Shown here piece after piece: positions 16,071 through 25,030 of a stretch of DNA of 64,000 nt (within the stretch, counting starts at the first letter, position 1; every line of letters starts with the position of its first letter). The notes beneath the pieces are model-generated. The model saw only the letters and a list, made by a program, of their open reading frames with translations. It was not told the origin of the DNA and did no database searches. The stretch is from Mycolicibacterium frederiksbergense (lineage in GTDB: Bacteria > Actinomycetota > Actinomycetes > Mycobacteriales > Mycobacteriaceae): contig NZ_JARXVE010000002.1 of the NCBI RefSeq assembly GCF_029893345.1, positions 744,001 to 808,000 on the forward strand. Reading direction: 5' to 3'. Position numbers and translations under genes: made by a program.

Positions 16071-17351
16071 TTGCTGCTCACCGCGCCGTTGACCGAATCC
16101 GACCTCCCCGACGTGTTCAGCACGGTCGAGTCCGAGGTCCGTAGCTACTGCCGCGCCTGGCCGACCGTGATGGACAGCGCCGCTGGTTCCTGGGTGACCG
16201 ATACCGCAGGGCGTACCTACATCGACTTCTTCGCTGGGGCCGGGGCGCTCAACTACGGCCACAACAATGCCGCACTCAAGCAACCGCTGCTGGAATACCT
16301 TGCCTCCAACGGGATCGTGCACTCGCTGGACATGGCCACCGCTGCCAAGCAGCGGTTCCTGGAGAGCTTCGAGCGGCTCATCCTGGCGCCGCGCGGGCTG
16401 GACTACAAGGTGCAGTTCCCCGGCCCGACCGGTGCCAACTCGGTGGAGTCGGCGCTCAAGCTGGCCCGGAAGGTCACCGGCAGGGAGTCGGTGATCAGCT
16501 TCACCAACGCGTTCCACGGCATGACGCTTGGTGCGCTGTCGGTCACCGGTAACTCGATGAAGCGCGCGGGTGCGGGTATCCCGTTGGTGCACGCCACCCC
16601 GATGCCGTATGACAACTACTTCGGCGGGGTCACCGAGGACTTCCAGTGGTTCGAGCGGGTGCTCGACGATTCCGGTAGCGGGCTCAATCGCCCCGCCGCG
16701 GTGATCGTCGAAACCGTCCAGGGCGAAGGCGGTCTCAACGTCGCACGCATCGAATGGTTGCGCGCCCTGGCCGAGCTCTGCCACAAGCGTGACATCATGC
16801 TCATCGTCGATGACGTCCAGATGGGGTGCGGCCGAACCGGGCCGTTCTTCAGCTTCGAGGCGGCCGGGATCGTGCCCGATATCGTCACGATATCCAAGTC
16901 GGTCAGCGGTTACGGGCTGCCGATGGCACTCACCCTGTTCCGGACCGAACTCGACGTGTGGGCGCCGGGGGAGCACAACGGCACCTTCCGCGGTCACAAC
17001 CCGGCCTTCATCACCGCCACCGCGGCAATCGAGAAGTACTGGGACAACGACGAATTCAGTACGCAGACGGCCGCCAAAGGTGAGCTGATCAGAAACCGGT
17101 TGGATTTGATCGCTGCCGCCTACGACGGGGTGAGTGCACGCGGCCGCGGCATGGCGCAGGGCCTGAAGTTCGACGAGGCCGACCTGGCCGGGCGGGTGTG
17201 CCGGGCGGCCTTCGACCGTGGCGCGCTGATGGAGACCAGCGGACCTTCCGATGAGGTGGTCAAACTCCTTCCGCCGCTGACCACTTCGCCCAGCGAACTG
17301 TCCGAGGGGCTCGACATCCTGGCCGAGTCCGTCGCGGTCACATTGGCCTGA
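16071..17351 (+). CDS. ectB: Diaminobutyrate-2-oxoglutarate transaminase EctB
   Basis: A PLP-dependent class III aminotransferase that makes L-2,4-diaminobutyrate from aspartate semialdehyde with glutamate as donor. The 426 residues include IDFFAGAGALNYGHNN, FPGPTGANSVESALKLAR (the phosphate-binding region), VIVETVQGEGGLNV and IVDDVQMGCGRTG. The PLP lysine is Lys276 within VTISKSVSGYGLPM. The start is TTG at 16071, about 8 bases after a GGAAGGA ribosome site. Second gene of ectABCD. The full length and intact lysine indicate a working enzyme. Confidence 0.95.
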   Translation: MLLTAPLTESDLPDVFSTVESEVRSYCRAWPTVMDSAAGSWVTDTAGRTYIDFFAGAGALNYGHNNAALKQPLLEYLASNGIVHSLDMATAAKQRFLESFERLILAPRGLDYKVQFPGPTGANSVESALKLARKVTGRESVISFTNAFHGMTLGALSVTGNSMKRAGAGIPLVHATPMPYDNYFGGVTEDFQWFERVLDDSGSGLNRPAAVIVETVQGEGGLNVARIEWLRALAELCHKRDIMLIVDDVQMGCGRTGPFFSFEAAGIVPDIVTISKSVSGYGLPMALTLFRTELDVWAPGEHNGTFRGHNPAFITATAAIEKYWDNDEFSTQTAAKGELIRNRLDLIAAAYDGVSARGRGMAQGLKFDEADLAGRVCRAAFDRGALMETSGPSDEVVKLLPPLTTSPSELSEGLDILAESVAVTLA

Positions 17352-17365
17352 GGGAGGTTTGAAAC

Positions 17366-17758
17366 ATGATTGTCCGCACCACTGCTGAGATCACCGGGAC
17401 CGACCACGATGTGGCCGACGGTACCTGGCGATCCAAACGCATCATCCTGGCCGGCGACGGTGTCGGTTTCTCCTTCCACGAGACCACTATCGACGCCGGG
17501 TCGATCAACGAATTCCACTATCAGCACCATGTCGAGGCGGTCTGGGTGGTCGAGGGAACCGGCACCCTGACCAACCTGGAGACCGGCCAACAGCACCCGC
17601 TCGGCCCGGGAACCATGTACCTGCTCAACGGCCATGAGCGGCACCGGGTCACCTGCGCCGAACAGCTGCGCATGCTGTGCGTGTTCAACCCACCGGTGAC
17701 CGGTCGGGAGGTACACGACGAGAACGGCGTCTACCCGCCGCCGGAATCTGTCGCATGA
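17366..17758 (+). CDS. ectC: L-ectoine synthase EctC
   Basis: A small cupin enzyme that cyclises N-gamma-acetyldiaminobutyrate to ectoine. The 130 residues match EctC throughout: MIVRTTAEITGTD at the start and SFHETTIDAGSINEFHYQHHVEAVW, which carries metal-site Glu and His residues. VEGTGTLTNLETGQ, MYLLNGHERH and CVFNPPVTGREVHDENGVYP complete the match. A GGGAGG ribosome site precedes the ATG. The last four bases overlap the start of ectD, so ectoine synthesis and hydroxylation are coupled. Confidence 0.96.
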   Translation: MIVRTTAEITGTDHDVADGTWRSKRIILAGDGVGFSFHETTIDAGSINEFHYQHHVEAVWVVEGTGTLTNLETGQQHPLGPGTMYLLNGHERHRVTCAEQLRMLCVFNPPVTGREVHDENGVYPPPESVA

Positions 17759-18633
17759 GCAGACCAGACCCTTACCCGACCCGGCTCGACCATGCGATCG
17801 AGCCGATACCGCGGCACGAGCCGACCGTGTGGGGCGGCGAAACCGACGGACCACTGACCCAGAATCACCTGGACGGCTTCTCCGAATACGGCTACCTGGT
17901 GGCGCCGGGCACCGTGGTCGGTGATTGGCTACCGCTGCTTCGGCACGAAATAGACCGGCTCGCAGCGGATCTGGATGCCGATGACCCGAGGCTGATCCGT
18001 GAGCCCGGGGGGACGATCCGCTCGATCTTTGAGCCGCACCTGCTGAGTGACCTCGTCGCCCAGGTGGTTCGGCTGGATTCGGTGCTTCCGGTGGCACGCC
18101 AGCTGCTGGGCGGCGACGTCTACATCCACCAGGCCAGGATCAATCTCATGCCGGGATTCACCGGGACCGGTTTCTACTGGCACTCGGACTTCGAGACCTG
18201 GCATGCCGAGGATGGCATGCCGGCGATCCGCGCGGTCTCGTGTTCGATTGCGCTGACGCACAATTACCCCTACAACGGATCCCTCATGGTGATTCCCGGG
18301 TCGCACCAGACGTTCTATCCGTGTGTCGGGGCCACGCCCACGGACAATCACGACACCTCGCTGGTGGCCCAGAACATCGGGGTTCCCGACCAGACGACCT
18401 TGACCAAGGCCGTCGACCAGTACGGCATCCACCAGTTCACCGGTGCGCCGGGCGGTGCGCTGTGGTTCGACGCGAATCTGTTGCACGGCTCGGGTTCCAA
18501 CATCACGCCGCTGCCGCGGTCGAATGTCTTCCTGGTGTTCAACTCGGTGGACAACAGCCTGGTCGAGCCGTTCGCCGCACCGCGGCCGCGGCCCGAATAT
18601 CTGGCGGCCCGGTGCGCACGGCCGGTCGCCTAG
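17755..18633 (+). CDS. ectD: Ectoine 5-hydroxylase EctD
   Basis: A non-haem iron, 2-oxoglutarate-dependent dioxygenase that converts ectoine to 5-hydroxyectoine. The 292-residue protein has the EctD signature YWHSDFETWHAEDGMP, which gives iron ligands His143 and Asp145. The third ligand is His244 in LLHGSGSN. The 2-oxoglutarate arginine is expected in the following PLPRSNVFLVF stretch. The ATG at 17755 was chosen for its ATGA overlap with ectC. Its TAG overlaps the stop of the convergent membrane gene through a shared CTAG. Confidence 0.95.
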   Translation: MSRPDPYPTRLDHAIEPIPRHEPTVWGGETDGPLTQNHLDGFSEYGYLVAPGTVVGDWLPLLRHEIDRLAADLDADDPRLIREPGGTIRSIFEPHLLSDLVAQVVRLDSVLPVARQLLGGDVYIHQARINLMPGFTGTGFYWHSDFETWHAEDGMPAIRAVSCSIALTHNYPYNGSLMVIPGSHQTFYPCVGATPTDNHDTSLVAQNIGVPDQTTLTKAVDQYGIHQFTGAPGGALWFDANLLHGSGSNITPLPRSNVFLVFNSVDNSLVEPFAAPRPRPEYLAARCARPVA

Positions 18634-19781
18634 GACCCGCCGCTTTGGTGGGTAGCCGTCGCGGTGCGATAGCGGTCGCGGGCGGCCAGCGTCAGCCGCA
18701 CCTGGTCGACCAGCGGGTCGAAGAATATGGACCGGTATTCCTTGTCGCTGACCGCCCGGGCACCCAGGTACATGAACGTCAGCGCGGCGAGGAACAGGGT
18801 GATCTGGATCAACGCCTGCGGTACCGGAAGGGTCATCCCGAGGATCTCCCCGGTGGTCGACCCGTTGCGGGTCCAGGCGGCCAGCAGGGGTGGGTTCAGC
18901 AGGATCAGGCCGAGTACGAAGAAGATCGACGCCGTCACCAGCGCCACCGTCAGCACCTGCAGGGTCTGTGAAACCGCCAGCACGAACACCACATTCGCGC
19001 GCTCGGGTCGCGACAGCGGCACGCGGTGGGCGCGGTCGGGCAGGTGCTCGAACGGCGTGCCGCTGAGATCGGCGGGCGCCTTCTCGGTCGACTGCAGCAT
19101 CGGCCGCACCGTCTCCAGCGTGCTCGACAGCAGGAATGCGACCGCGATGACGAACAGCAGTCCCAGCGCCAGCCAGAGCCGGCCGCGGGTGACGAGTTCG
19201 GCCATCAGCCAGACCGGGGCATTGAAGAAGACCAGCACCGTCAGCAGCACCACCGGCAACGCGCGCACCAGCAGGCTGCCTACCGAGCTCACGTTCTCCA
19301 TCGCCATCCGCACGGCCCAGCCCAGGATGGATCCGATTCCCGTCGCGGTGCACAGCAGGATCAGTGCCACCGCAACGGCTTCCAGCACCAGGTCGACGAA
19401 CAGTCGCGAGCTCGGCCCGCCGAACACTCCGCCCAATACGATCACGACGAGTGCGACCGCTGGGACGACGCGGCGCTGCCGGTCCGTGAGCCGCGACACC
19501 AGCCAGCCGATCAGTGCGGCGGCGGGCAACACGAAGACGATGATGGCGAGCACGAACCACTCGGTGCGGGTGGGGGTGCCGTCGATGTCGATGGTGTGTT
19601 TACCGGTGAGCGCGACGATGACGACCGAGGCGGCCATCATCGTCGCGAATGCCGCTAGAGCCGGCGCCGATCGCGTCCAGACTCGCCGCACCAGCACACC
19701 CGGTCGCAGCACCGCGGGCAGGCCGCTGTCGAGAAACCACTGCTCGGCGACGCGCGGGTCAGCCGATTGCGAACTCGCCAC
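18630..19781 (-). CDS. Polytopic membrane protein beside dop
   Basis: A 383-residue integral membrane protein with roughly seven to eight hydrophobic segments (for example AFATMMAASVVIVALTG, FVLAIIVFVLPAAALIGWLV, ALVVIVLGGVFGG, LVLEAVAVALILLC, LVRALPVVLLTVLVFF). A cytoplasmic stretch rich in Pro/Arg follows about residue 230. It matches by position and character the uncharacterised membrane gene between mpa and dop in M. tuberculosis (Rv2113). Its start overlaps the end of the amidohydrolase gene by 23 bases, suggesting a two-gene unit. No transport or enzyme motif was recognised. Confidence 0.75.
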   Translation of the reverse strand: MASSQSADPRVAEQWFLDSGLPAVLRPGVLVRRVWTRSAPALAAFATMMAASVVIVALTGKHTIDIDGTPTRTEWFVLAIIVFVLPAAALIGWLVSRLTDRQRRVVPAVALVVIVLGGVFGGPSSRLFVDLVLEAVAVALILLCTATGIGSILGWAVRMAMENVSSVGSLLVRALPVVLLTVLVFFNAPVWLMAELVTRGRLWLALGLLFVIAVAFLLSSTLETVRPMLQSTEKAPADLSGTPFEHLPDRAHRVPLSRPERANVVFVLAVSQTLQVLTVALVTASIFFVLGLILLNPPLLAAWTRNGSTTGEILGMTLPVPQALIQITLFLAALTFMYLGARAVSDKEYRSIFFDPLVDQVRLTLAARDRYRTATATHQSGGS

Positions 19782-20994
19782 GATTACCCACCGTACGGCC
19801 GTCCTTGGTCACCAGCAGGATGTTGGCCGGGTCGCCCAGTGTGTCGACATCGTCGAGCGGATTTCCGCGAACCACCACCAGGTCGGCGAGCTTTCCGGCC
19901 TCGATGGAACCCAGATCGTCTGCGACCCCGCACAGTTGGGCCGAGGTGAGGGTGCCGGCAACGATCGCCTGCATCGGCTTCAGTCCACCGAACCGGACCA
20001 GCAGGCCGAGTTCCTTGAGGTTGGTGCCGTGATCGGGGGACAGGCCCGCGTCGGTGCCCACCGCGATCTTCACCCCGGCCGCCACCGAGGCCTCCAGCGA
20101 ATCATGCGCCATTTCATGCCATTTCGCGCTCTTGGCGGCGCCCTGCGGGGTGGCGGTCACCGGTGTCATGGTCTCCAGCAGCGTCGGCACCAGGTAGGTG
20201 CCCTGCGCGACCATCTGGTGCCGCAACTCGTCGTCGAGCTCGTAACCGTGCTCCACACTGTGCACACCGGCCTCGACCGCGGCCCGGATGCCGGCATACC
20301 CGATCGCATGCGCGGCCACCGGCTTGCCGCCGTAGTTCTGCCCCTCCTCGACGATGGCGGCGATCATCTCGCGGCGCATCCCCAACCAGGTGGGGTCGTC
20401 GTTGGGGGAGGACACCCCTCCGCTCGAGGCGACCTTGATGACGTCGGCGCCGCGCCGGATGAGTTCGCGGGTGCGGAGGCGGGCGTCCTCGACCGTGTCG
20501 ACGAGGGATCCGCCGACATACGGCGTCAGGTCGATACCGGAGGGCAGGTGGAAGTCGGCGTGCCCGGCGGTCTGGCTGAGCATGTTGATGGCCACCAACA
20601 GGCGCGGGCCGGCGACCAAACCGTCGGCCACCGCCTGCCGGACACCCGGGTCGATGCCCATCAGGTCACGCGCCGTGGTGACCCCGTTCTGCAGCGTCAC
20701 CCGCAACCGTTCGATGAGCTCGAAGTACAGGTAGGACTCGGGGCGCATGGCGCGCTCCAGCGGGCTGCCCTTGGTACCGGGCAGGCTGAAGTGGACGTGG
20801 CAGTCGAAAAAGCCCGGGCAGATGGTGTTGCCGCCCAGATCGACCCGCACCGCCTTGGCGGCCGATTCGGGTGCGTCGCCGGCGGCTCCCGCCCAGACGA
20901 ACCGGTCGCCGTCGACCAGGACGGCGGCATCGGAAACCGGGTCGGCGCCGGTTCCGTCGATGAGGGTGGCGTTGTGCAACAAGTAAGTGGTCAT
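19759..20994 (-). CDS. Metal-dependent amidohydrolase (imidazolonepropionase/prolidase-like)
   Basis: A 411-residue amidohydrolase-superfamily enzyme. The first metal pair is in [13 protein letters not shown]. The later histidines appear in [31 protein letters not shown], and the catalytic Asp in [18 protein letters not shown]. The C-terminal [17 protein letters not shown] is the usual closing strand of the composite beta domain. Such proteins hydrolyse cyclic amides or Xaa-Pro dipeptides; the substrate is unknown. The start at 20994 lies 67 bases from dop on the opposite strand, so a divergent promoter region is expected. Confidence 0.85.
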   Translation of the reverse strand: MTTYLLHNATLIDGTGADPVSDAAVLVDGDRFVWAGAAGDAPESAAKAVRVDLGGNTICPGFFDCHVHFSLPGTKGSPLERAMRPESYLYFELIERLRVTLQNGVTTARDLMGIDPGVRQAVADGLVAGPRLLVAINMLSQTAGHADFHLPSGIDLTPYVGGSLVDTVEDARLRTRELIRRGADVIKVASSGGVSSPNDDPTWLGMRREMIAAIVEEGQNYGGKPVAAHAIGYAGIRAAVEAGVHSVEHGYELDDELRHQMVAQGTYLVPTLLETMTPVTATPQGAAKSAKWHEMAHDSLEASVAAGVKIAVGTDAGLSPDHGTNLKELGLLVRFGGLKPMQAIVAGTLTSAQLCGVADDLGSIEAGKLADLVVVRGNPLDDVDTLGDPANILLVTKDGRTVGNRGEFAIG

Positions 20995-21061
20995 CGGCGA
21001 CAAGTTGATCACGGCGGGTGGCGGCCCCGGGCCGAGTTGTGGTCCGTCTAGGCTGGCGGGC

Positions 21062-22558
21062 ATGCAAAGGATCATCGGAACAGAGGTCGAATACGGTATT
21101 TCCTCGCCGTCCGATCCGACCGCCAATCCGATCCTGACCTCCACCCAGGCGGTGCTGGCCTACGCCGCTGCCGCCGGGATCCAGCGCGGCAAGCGCACCC
21201 GGTGGGACTACGAGGTGGAATCCCCGCTGCGTGACGCCCGCGGATTCGACCTGTCCCGCGCCTCGGGACCGGCCCCGATCGTGGACGCGGACGAGGTCGG
21301 CGCGGCCAACATGATCCTCACCAACGGTGCCCGGCTCTACGTGGACCACGCCCACCCCGAATACTCCGCACCCGAGTGCACCGACCCGCTGGACGCGGTC
21401 ATCTGGGACAAAGCCGGTGAACGGGTGATGGAGGCCGCTGCCCGCCACGTCGCCAGCGTGCCCGGAGCGGCCAAGCTGCAGCTCTACAAGAACAACGTGG
21501 ACGGCAAGGGTGCCTCCTACGGGTCGCACGAGAACTACCTGATGAGCCGGCAGACACCGTTCTCGGCGGTGATCGCCGGATTCACTCCGTTCCTGGTGTC
21601 CCGTCAGGTGGTCACCGGCTCCGGCCGGGTCGGGATCGGGCCCTCCGGCGACGACCCGGGATTCCAGCTGTCCCAGCGTGCCGACTACATCGAGGTCGAG
21701 GTCGGCCTGGAGACCACCCTCAAGCGCGGCATCATCAACACCCGCGACGAGCCGCACGCCGACGCCGACAAATACCGGCGTCTGCACGTCATCATCGGTG
21801 ACGCCAACCTCGCCGAAACCTCGACATACCTCAAGGTCGGGACCAGCTCGCTGGTCCTGGATCTGATCGAGGAGGGCATCGACCTGTCCGACCTGGCGCT
21901 GGCGCGTCCCGTGCACGCGGTGCATGTGATCAGCCGCGACCCGTCGCTGCGGGCCACGGTCGCGCTGGCCGACGGGCGCGAGGTGACCGCGCTTGCGCTG
22001 CAACGCATCTATCTGGACCGGGTGGCCAAGCTGGTGGACAGCCGGGATCCGGATCCGCGAGCCAGCCACGTCGTCGAAACCTGGGCCAACGTGCTCGACC
22101 TGCTGGAACGCGATCCGATGGAGTGCGCCGACCTCCTGGACTGGCCGGCCAAGCTGCGGCTGCTGGAAGGGTTCCGCCAGCGCGAAAACCTCAGCTGGCA
22201 GGCACCCCGGCTGCACCTGGTCGACCTGCAGTACTCCGATGTGCGGTTGGACAAAGGCCTGTACAACCGGCTGGTGGCGCGCGGTTCGATGCAGCGGCTG
22301 GTAACCGAACAGCAGGTGCTCGATGCCGTCGACAACCCACCCACCGATACCCGGGCCTACTTCCGCGGTGAATGCCTGCGCCGTTTCGGCTCCGATATCG
22401 CCGCAGCCAGCTGGGACTCGGTGATCTTCGACCTCGGTGGCGATTCGCTCGTCCGGATTCCAACGCTGGAGCCGCTGCGCGGCAGCAAGGCTCACGTCGG
22501 CGCACTCCTGGATTCTGTGGACAGCGCCGTGGAACTGGTCGAGCAACTCACCAACTGA
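21062..22558 (+). CDS. dop: Deamidase/depupylase of Pup, Dop
   Basis: Dop deamidates the C-terminal Gln of Pup and removes Pup from substrates. The 498-residue protein has the glutamine-synthetase-like fold shared with PafA. Visible marks are [13 protein letters not shown] with the catalytic Glu and Asp neighbourhood, [15 protein letters not shown], and [42 protein letters not shown] and [15 protein letters not shown] complete it. The Dop-specific loop after [11 protein letters not shown] is present, which separates it from PafA. It is followed by pup after 104 bases on the same strand. Confidence 0.97.
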   Translation: MQRIIGTEVEYGISSPSDPTANPILTSTQAVLAYAAAAGIQRGKRTRWDYEVESPLRDARGFDLSRASGPAPIVDADEVGAANMILTNGARLYVDHAHPEYSAPECTDPLDAVIWDKAGERVMEAAARHVASVPGAAKLQLYKNNVDGKGASYGSHENYLMSRQTPFSAVIAGFTPFLVSRQVVTGSGRVGIGPSGDDPGFQLSQRADYIEVEVGLETTLKRGIINTRDEPHADADKYRRLHVIIGDANLAETSTYLKVGTSSLVLDLIEEGIDLSDLALARPVHAVHVISRDPSLRATVALADGREVTALALQRIYLDRVAKLVDSRDPDPRASHVVETWANVLDLLERDPMECADLLDWPAKLRLLEGFRQRENLSWQAPRLHLVDLQYSDVRLDKGLYNRLVARGSMQRLVTEQQVLDAVDNPPTDTRAYFRGECLRRFGSDIAAASWDSVIFDLGGDSLVRIPTLEPLRGSKAHVGALLDSVDSAVELVEQLTN

Positions 22559-22662
22559 CGATCTTCACCGGGGAGCTATCCCGAGCAATTCGGGGGCTGA
22601 CCGGTACTGTGGAAGAACCGGTTGGGCGGTAAGCCCGCCGATGACAATTGCAGGAGGCAGCG

Positions 22663-22857
22663 ATGGCTCAAGAGCAGACCAAGCGTGGCGGTGGAAGCGG
22701 CGAGGACGACGACCTCCCGGGTGCATCCGCTGCCGGCCAGGAGCGTCGCGAAAAGCTGGCCGAAGAGACCGACGATCTGCTCGATGAGATCGACGATGTG
22801 CTCGAGGAGAACGCTGAGGACTTCGTGCGGGCATACGTCCAAAAGGGCGGCCAGTGA
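22663..22857 (+). CDS. pup: Prokaryotic ubiquitin-like protein Pup
   Basis: Pup is the small protein tag attached to lysines of proteasome substrates. The 64 residues are disordered and acidic, with a helix-forming region [26 protein letters not shown] that binds the Mpa coiled coil. The end is GGQ, which must be deamidated by Dop before ligation. The ATG at 22663 follows a GCAGGAGG ribosome site. A TACTGT hexamer between two ACCGGT copies (22600-22622) may be the promoter core, but this is a guess. The stop overlaps the prcB GTG. Confidence 0.98.
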   Translation: MAQEQTKRGGGSGEDDDLPGASAAGQERREKLAEETDDLLDEIDDVLEENAEDFVRAYVQKGGQ

Positions 22858-23720
22858 GCTGGCACGAACACTCGGCTCTACCCCAACCTCTATCCGGAAC
22901 ACCCTCTGTAGCTATGGACCTGTCGTCGTTTTCTGACCTGCTGCGGCGCCAGGCCCCCGAGTTGCTGCCGGTCAATCGGGTCGCCGACGGCCCGGCCGGG
23001 ACCAATCCGACGAACGCCGTTCCGCACGGCACCACGATCGTCGCGATCAAGTACCCCGGCGGCGTCCTGATCGCGGGCGACCGCCGCGCCACCCAGGGCA
23101 ACATGATCGCCGGTCGCGACGTGCAGAAGGTGCACATCGCTGACGAACACACCGCCACCGGCATCGCCGGTACTGCCGCGATCGCCGTGGAGTTCGCCCG
23201 GCTGTATGCCGTTGAGCTCGAGCATTACGAGAAGGTCGAAGGCGTGCCGCTGACCTTCCGGGGCAAGGTGAACCGATTGGCGACGATGGTGCGTGGCAAT
23301 CTCGGCGCGGCCCTTCAGGGTTTCGTCGCGCTGCCGCTGCTGGTCGGCTACGACATCGATGACGCGGACCCGGTCAACGCCGGTCGGATCGTCTCGTTCG
23401 ACGCGGCCGGAGGGTGGAACCTCGAGGAGGAGGGCTACCAATCCGTCGGCTCGGGGTCGATCTTCGCCAAGTCGTCGATCAAGAAGCTGTATTCCCAAGT
23501 GGCCGACGCTGATTCGGCCCTGAAGGTGGCCATCGAGGCGCTCTACGACGCCGCCGACGACGATTCCGCCACCGGAGGGCCGGACTTGGTGCGGGGCATC
23601 TATCCGACCGCGGTGACCCTCAGCGCCGACGGAGCCGAGGAAATCACCGAGGAGCGAATCGCCGGACTGGCCCGCGAGGTGATCGAAAGCCGCACCGCTA
23701 CGAAAGGTGACGGCCGATGA
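22854..23720 (+). CDS. prcB: Proteasome beta subunit PrcB
   Basis: Catalytic subunit of the mycobacterial 20S proteasome. The 288-residue precursor has a propeptide of about 59 residues. The mature N-terminus begins at Thr60 in the sequence [14 protein letters not shown], exposing the nucleophilic threonine after self-cleavage. Lys, Asp and Ser catalytic partners are in the [21 protein letters not shown] region and the later [10 protein letters not shown] segment. The GTG start overlaps the pup stop and the last four bases overlap prcA, so pup, prcB and prcA are translated together. Confidence 0.97.
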   Translation: MSWHEHSALPQPLSGTPSVAMDLSSFSDLLRRQAPELLPVNRVADGPAGTNPTNAVPHGTTIVAIKYPGGVLIAGDRRATQGNMIAGRDVQKVHIADEHTATGIAGTAAIAVEFARLYAVELEHYEKVEGVPLTFRGKVNRLATMVRGNLGAALQGFVALPLLVGYDIDDADPVNAGRIVSFDAAGGWNLEEEGYQSVGSGSIFAKSSIKKLYSQVADADSALKVAIEALYDAADDDSATGGPDLVRGIYPTAVTLSADGAEEITEERIAGLAREVIESRTATKGDGR

Positions 23721-24451
23721 GCTTTCCCTATTTCATCTCGCCTGAGCAGGCGATGCGTGAGCGCTCCGAGCTGGCGCGCAAGGGTATTGCCCGGGGCCGC
23801 AGCGTGGTTGCGCTGGCCTACGAGGGCGGTGTGCTGTTCGTCGCGGAGAACCCGTCGCGCTCACTGCAGAAGGTGAGCGAGCTCTACGACCGGGTCGGCT
23901 TCGCCGCCGTCGGCCGGTTCAACGAGTTCGACAACCTGCGGCGCGGCGGTATTCAGTACGCCGACACTCGCGGCTACGCCTACGACCGTCGCGACGTGAC
24001 CGGCCGCCAGCTGGCCAACGTCTACGCCCAGACGCTCGGCACCATCTTCACCGAACAGGCCAAGCCGTACGAGGTCGAGCTGTGCGTGGCCGAGGTGGCG
24101 CACTACGGCGAGACGAAAGCCCCGGAGCTCTACCGGATCACCTACGACGGGTCGATCGCCGATGAGCCGCACTTCGTGGTGATGGGCGGCACCACCGAAC
24201 CGATCGCCACCGCGCTGGGCGAGTCCTACACCGAGAACGCGGACCTGGCCGCAGCGGTCAAGATCGCGGTGGAAGCTTTGAGCGCAAGTAGTAACGGCTC
24301 GGAGCCGCGCACACTGGGACCGTCAACCCTCGAGGTGGCGATCCTCGACGCCAACCGGCCCCGCCGGGCGTTCCGTCGGATTACCGGAGCCGCGCTGGAA
24401 GCGTTGCTGCCGGAAGCGGAGTCATCGGCGGAATCGCCGTCGGAAGGCTGA
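23717..24451 (+). CDS. prcA: Proteasome alpha subunit PrcA
   Basis: Structural alpha ring subunit that forms the gated entrance of the 20S proteasome and accepts the Mpa C-terminus. The 244-residue protein starts [28 protein letters not shown], the gate segment and H0 helix of actinobacterial Prc[26 protein letters not shown] and the lysine-poor C-terminal tail with Ser/Glu ([10 protein letters not shown]) follow. It lacks an N-terminal threonine, as expected for alpha. Its ATGA overlaps the prcB stop. It is the last gene of the pup-prcB-prcA unit. Confidence 0.97.
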   Translation: MSFPYFISPEQAMRERSELARKGIARGRSVVALAYEGGVLFVAENPSRSLQKVSELYDRVGFAAVGRFNEFDNLRRGGIQYADTRGYAYDRRDVTGRQLANVYAQTLGTIFTEQAKPYEVELCVAEVAHYGETKAPELYRITYDGSIADEPHFVVMGGTTEPIATALGESYTENADLAAAVKIAVEALSASSNGSEPRTLGPSTLEVAILDANRPRRAFRRITGAALEALLPEAESSAESPSEG

Positions 24452-24492
24452 ATCGTCAGCGGACGCCGGTGTACGTTCGGCGCGCGCAGGGC

Positions 24493-24798
24493 TCAACTGG
24501 CGCACAGGTTTTTCAACGCCGACGTGTAGAGAAAATCGGCTTGAGATTGGGTCAGGCTGCTGCTGGCGACGATGTGTGCGATGGAGTCATTCCGTGTCAC
24601 GTTGACGCCCTGCTCCGTACACGCCTTGTATCCCAGCGACACCAGAGCTTCCTTCGACCCATCGATGCCGCTGTTGTTCAGGTCTTTGATGTAATCGTTC
24701 ACGCCGGCTGACGCAACTCCGGCCCCGGCCAGCACTCCGACCGCGACGGACACCACGGTCGCCGCGAAAAATCTCCCCAACGCCTTGGCGGCGTTCAT
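24493..24798 (-). CDS. DUF732 small secreted protein
   Basis: A 101-residue exported protein of the mycobacterial DUF732 family. The signal peptide AATVVSVAVGVLAGAGVASA is cleaved near residue 32. The mature domain has the DUF732 pattern: FLYTSALKNLCAS at the end, with a cysteine pairing with the one in LGYKACTEQG, and hydrophobic helices. A GGAGGTGG ribosome site precedes the ATG at 24798, which fixes the start. Family members are numerous in mycobacteria and their role is unknown. It stands alone, convergent with prcA. Confidence 0.85.
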   Translation of the reverse strand: MNAAKALGRFFAATVVSVAVGVLAGAGVASAGVNDYIKDLNNSGIDGSKEALVSLGYKACTEQGVNVTRNDSIAHIVASSSLTQSQADFLYTSALKNLCAS

Positions 24799-25030
24799 GG
24801 TCCACCTCCGTGCGGTGCCGTCCGGTGAATCGATCACCGGGCTGGGTTGATCGCTATGTGTCTGACTCTGGATCGTCAAGACGGTTCAGACATGCGTAAT
24901 CGACTACGTCAATATTCGACGTCATGTCGTGGACCGTTCGGTGGTCGATCGAGTAGTGAACTACGCGTGTCAACCGCCCTGCCGCCGCGACATGATTTGG
25001 TTGCGAGATGCGCATTTGAAGGGCACGACC

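Noticed and set aside
20666..22546. Long reverse open frame of 626 codons opposite dop
   Set aside because: Shadow of dop and the amidohydrolase; low-complexity His/Arg/Gln-rich translation without family features.
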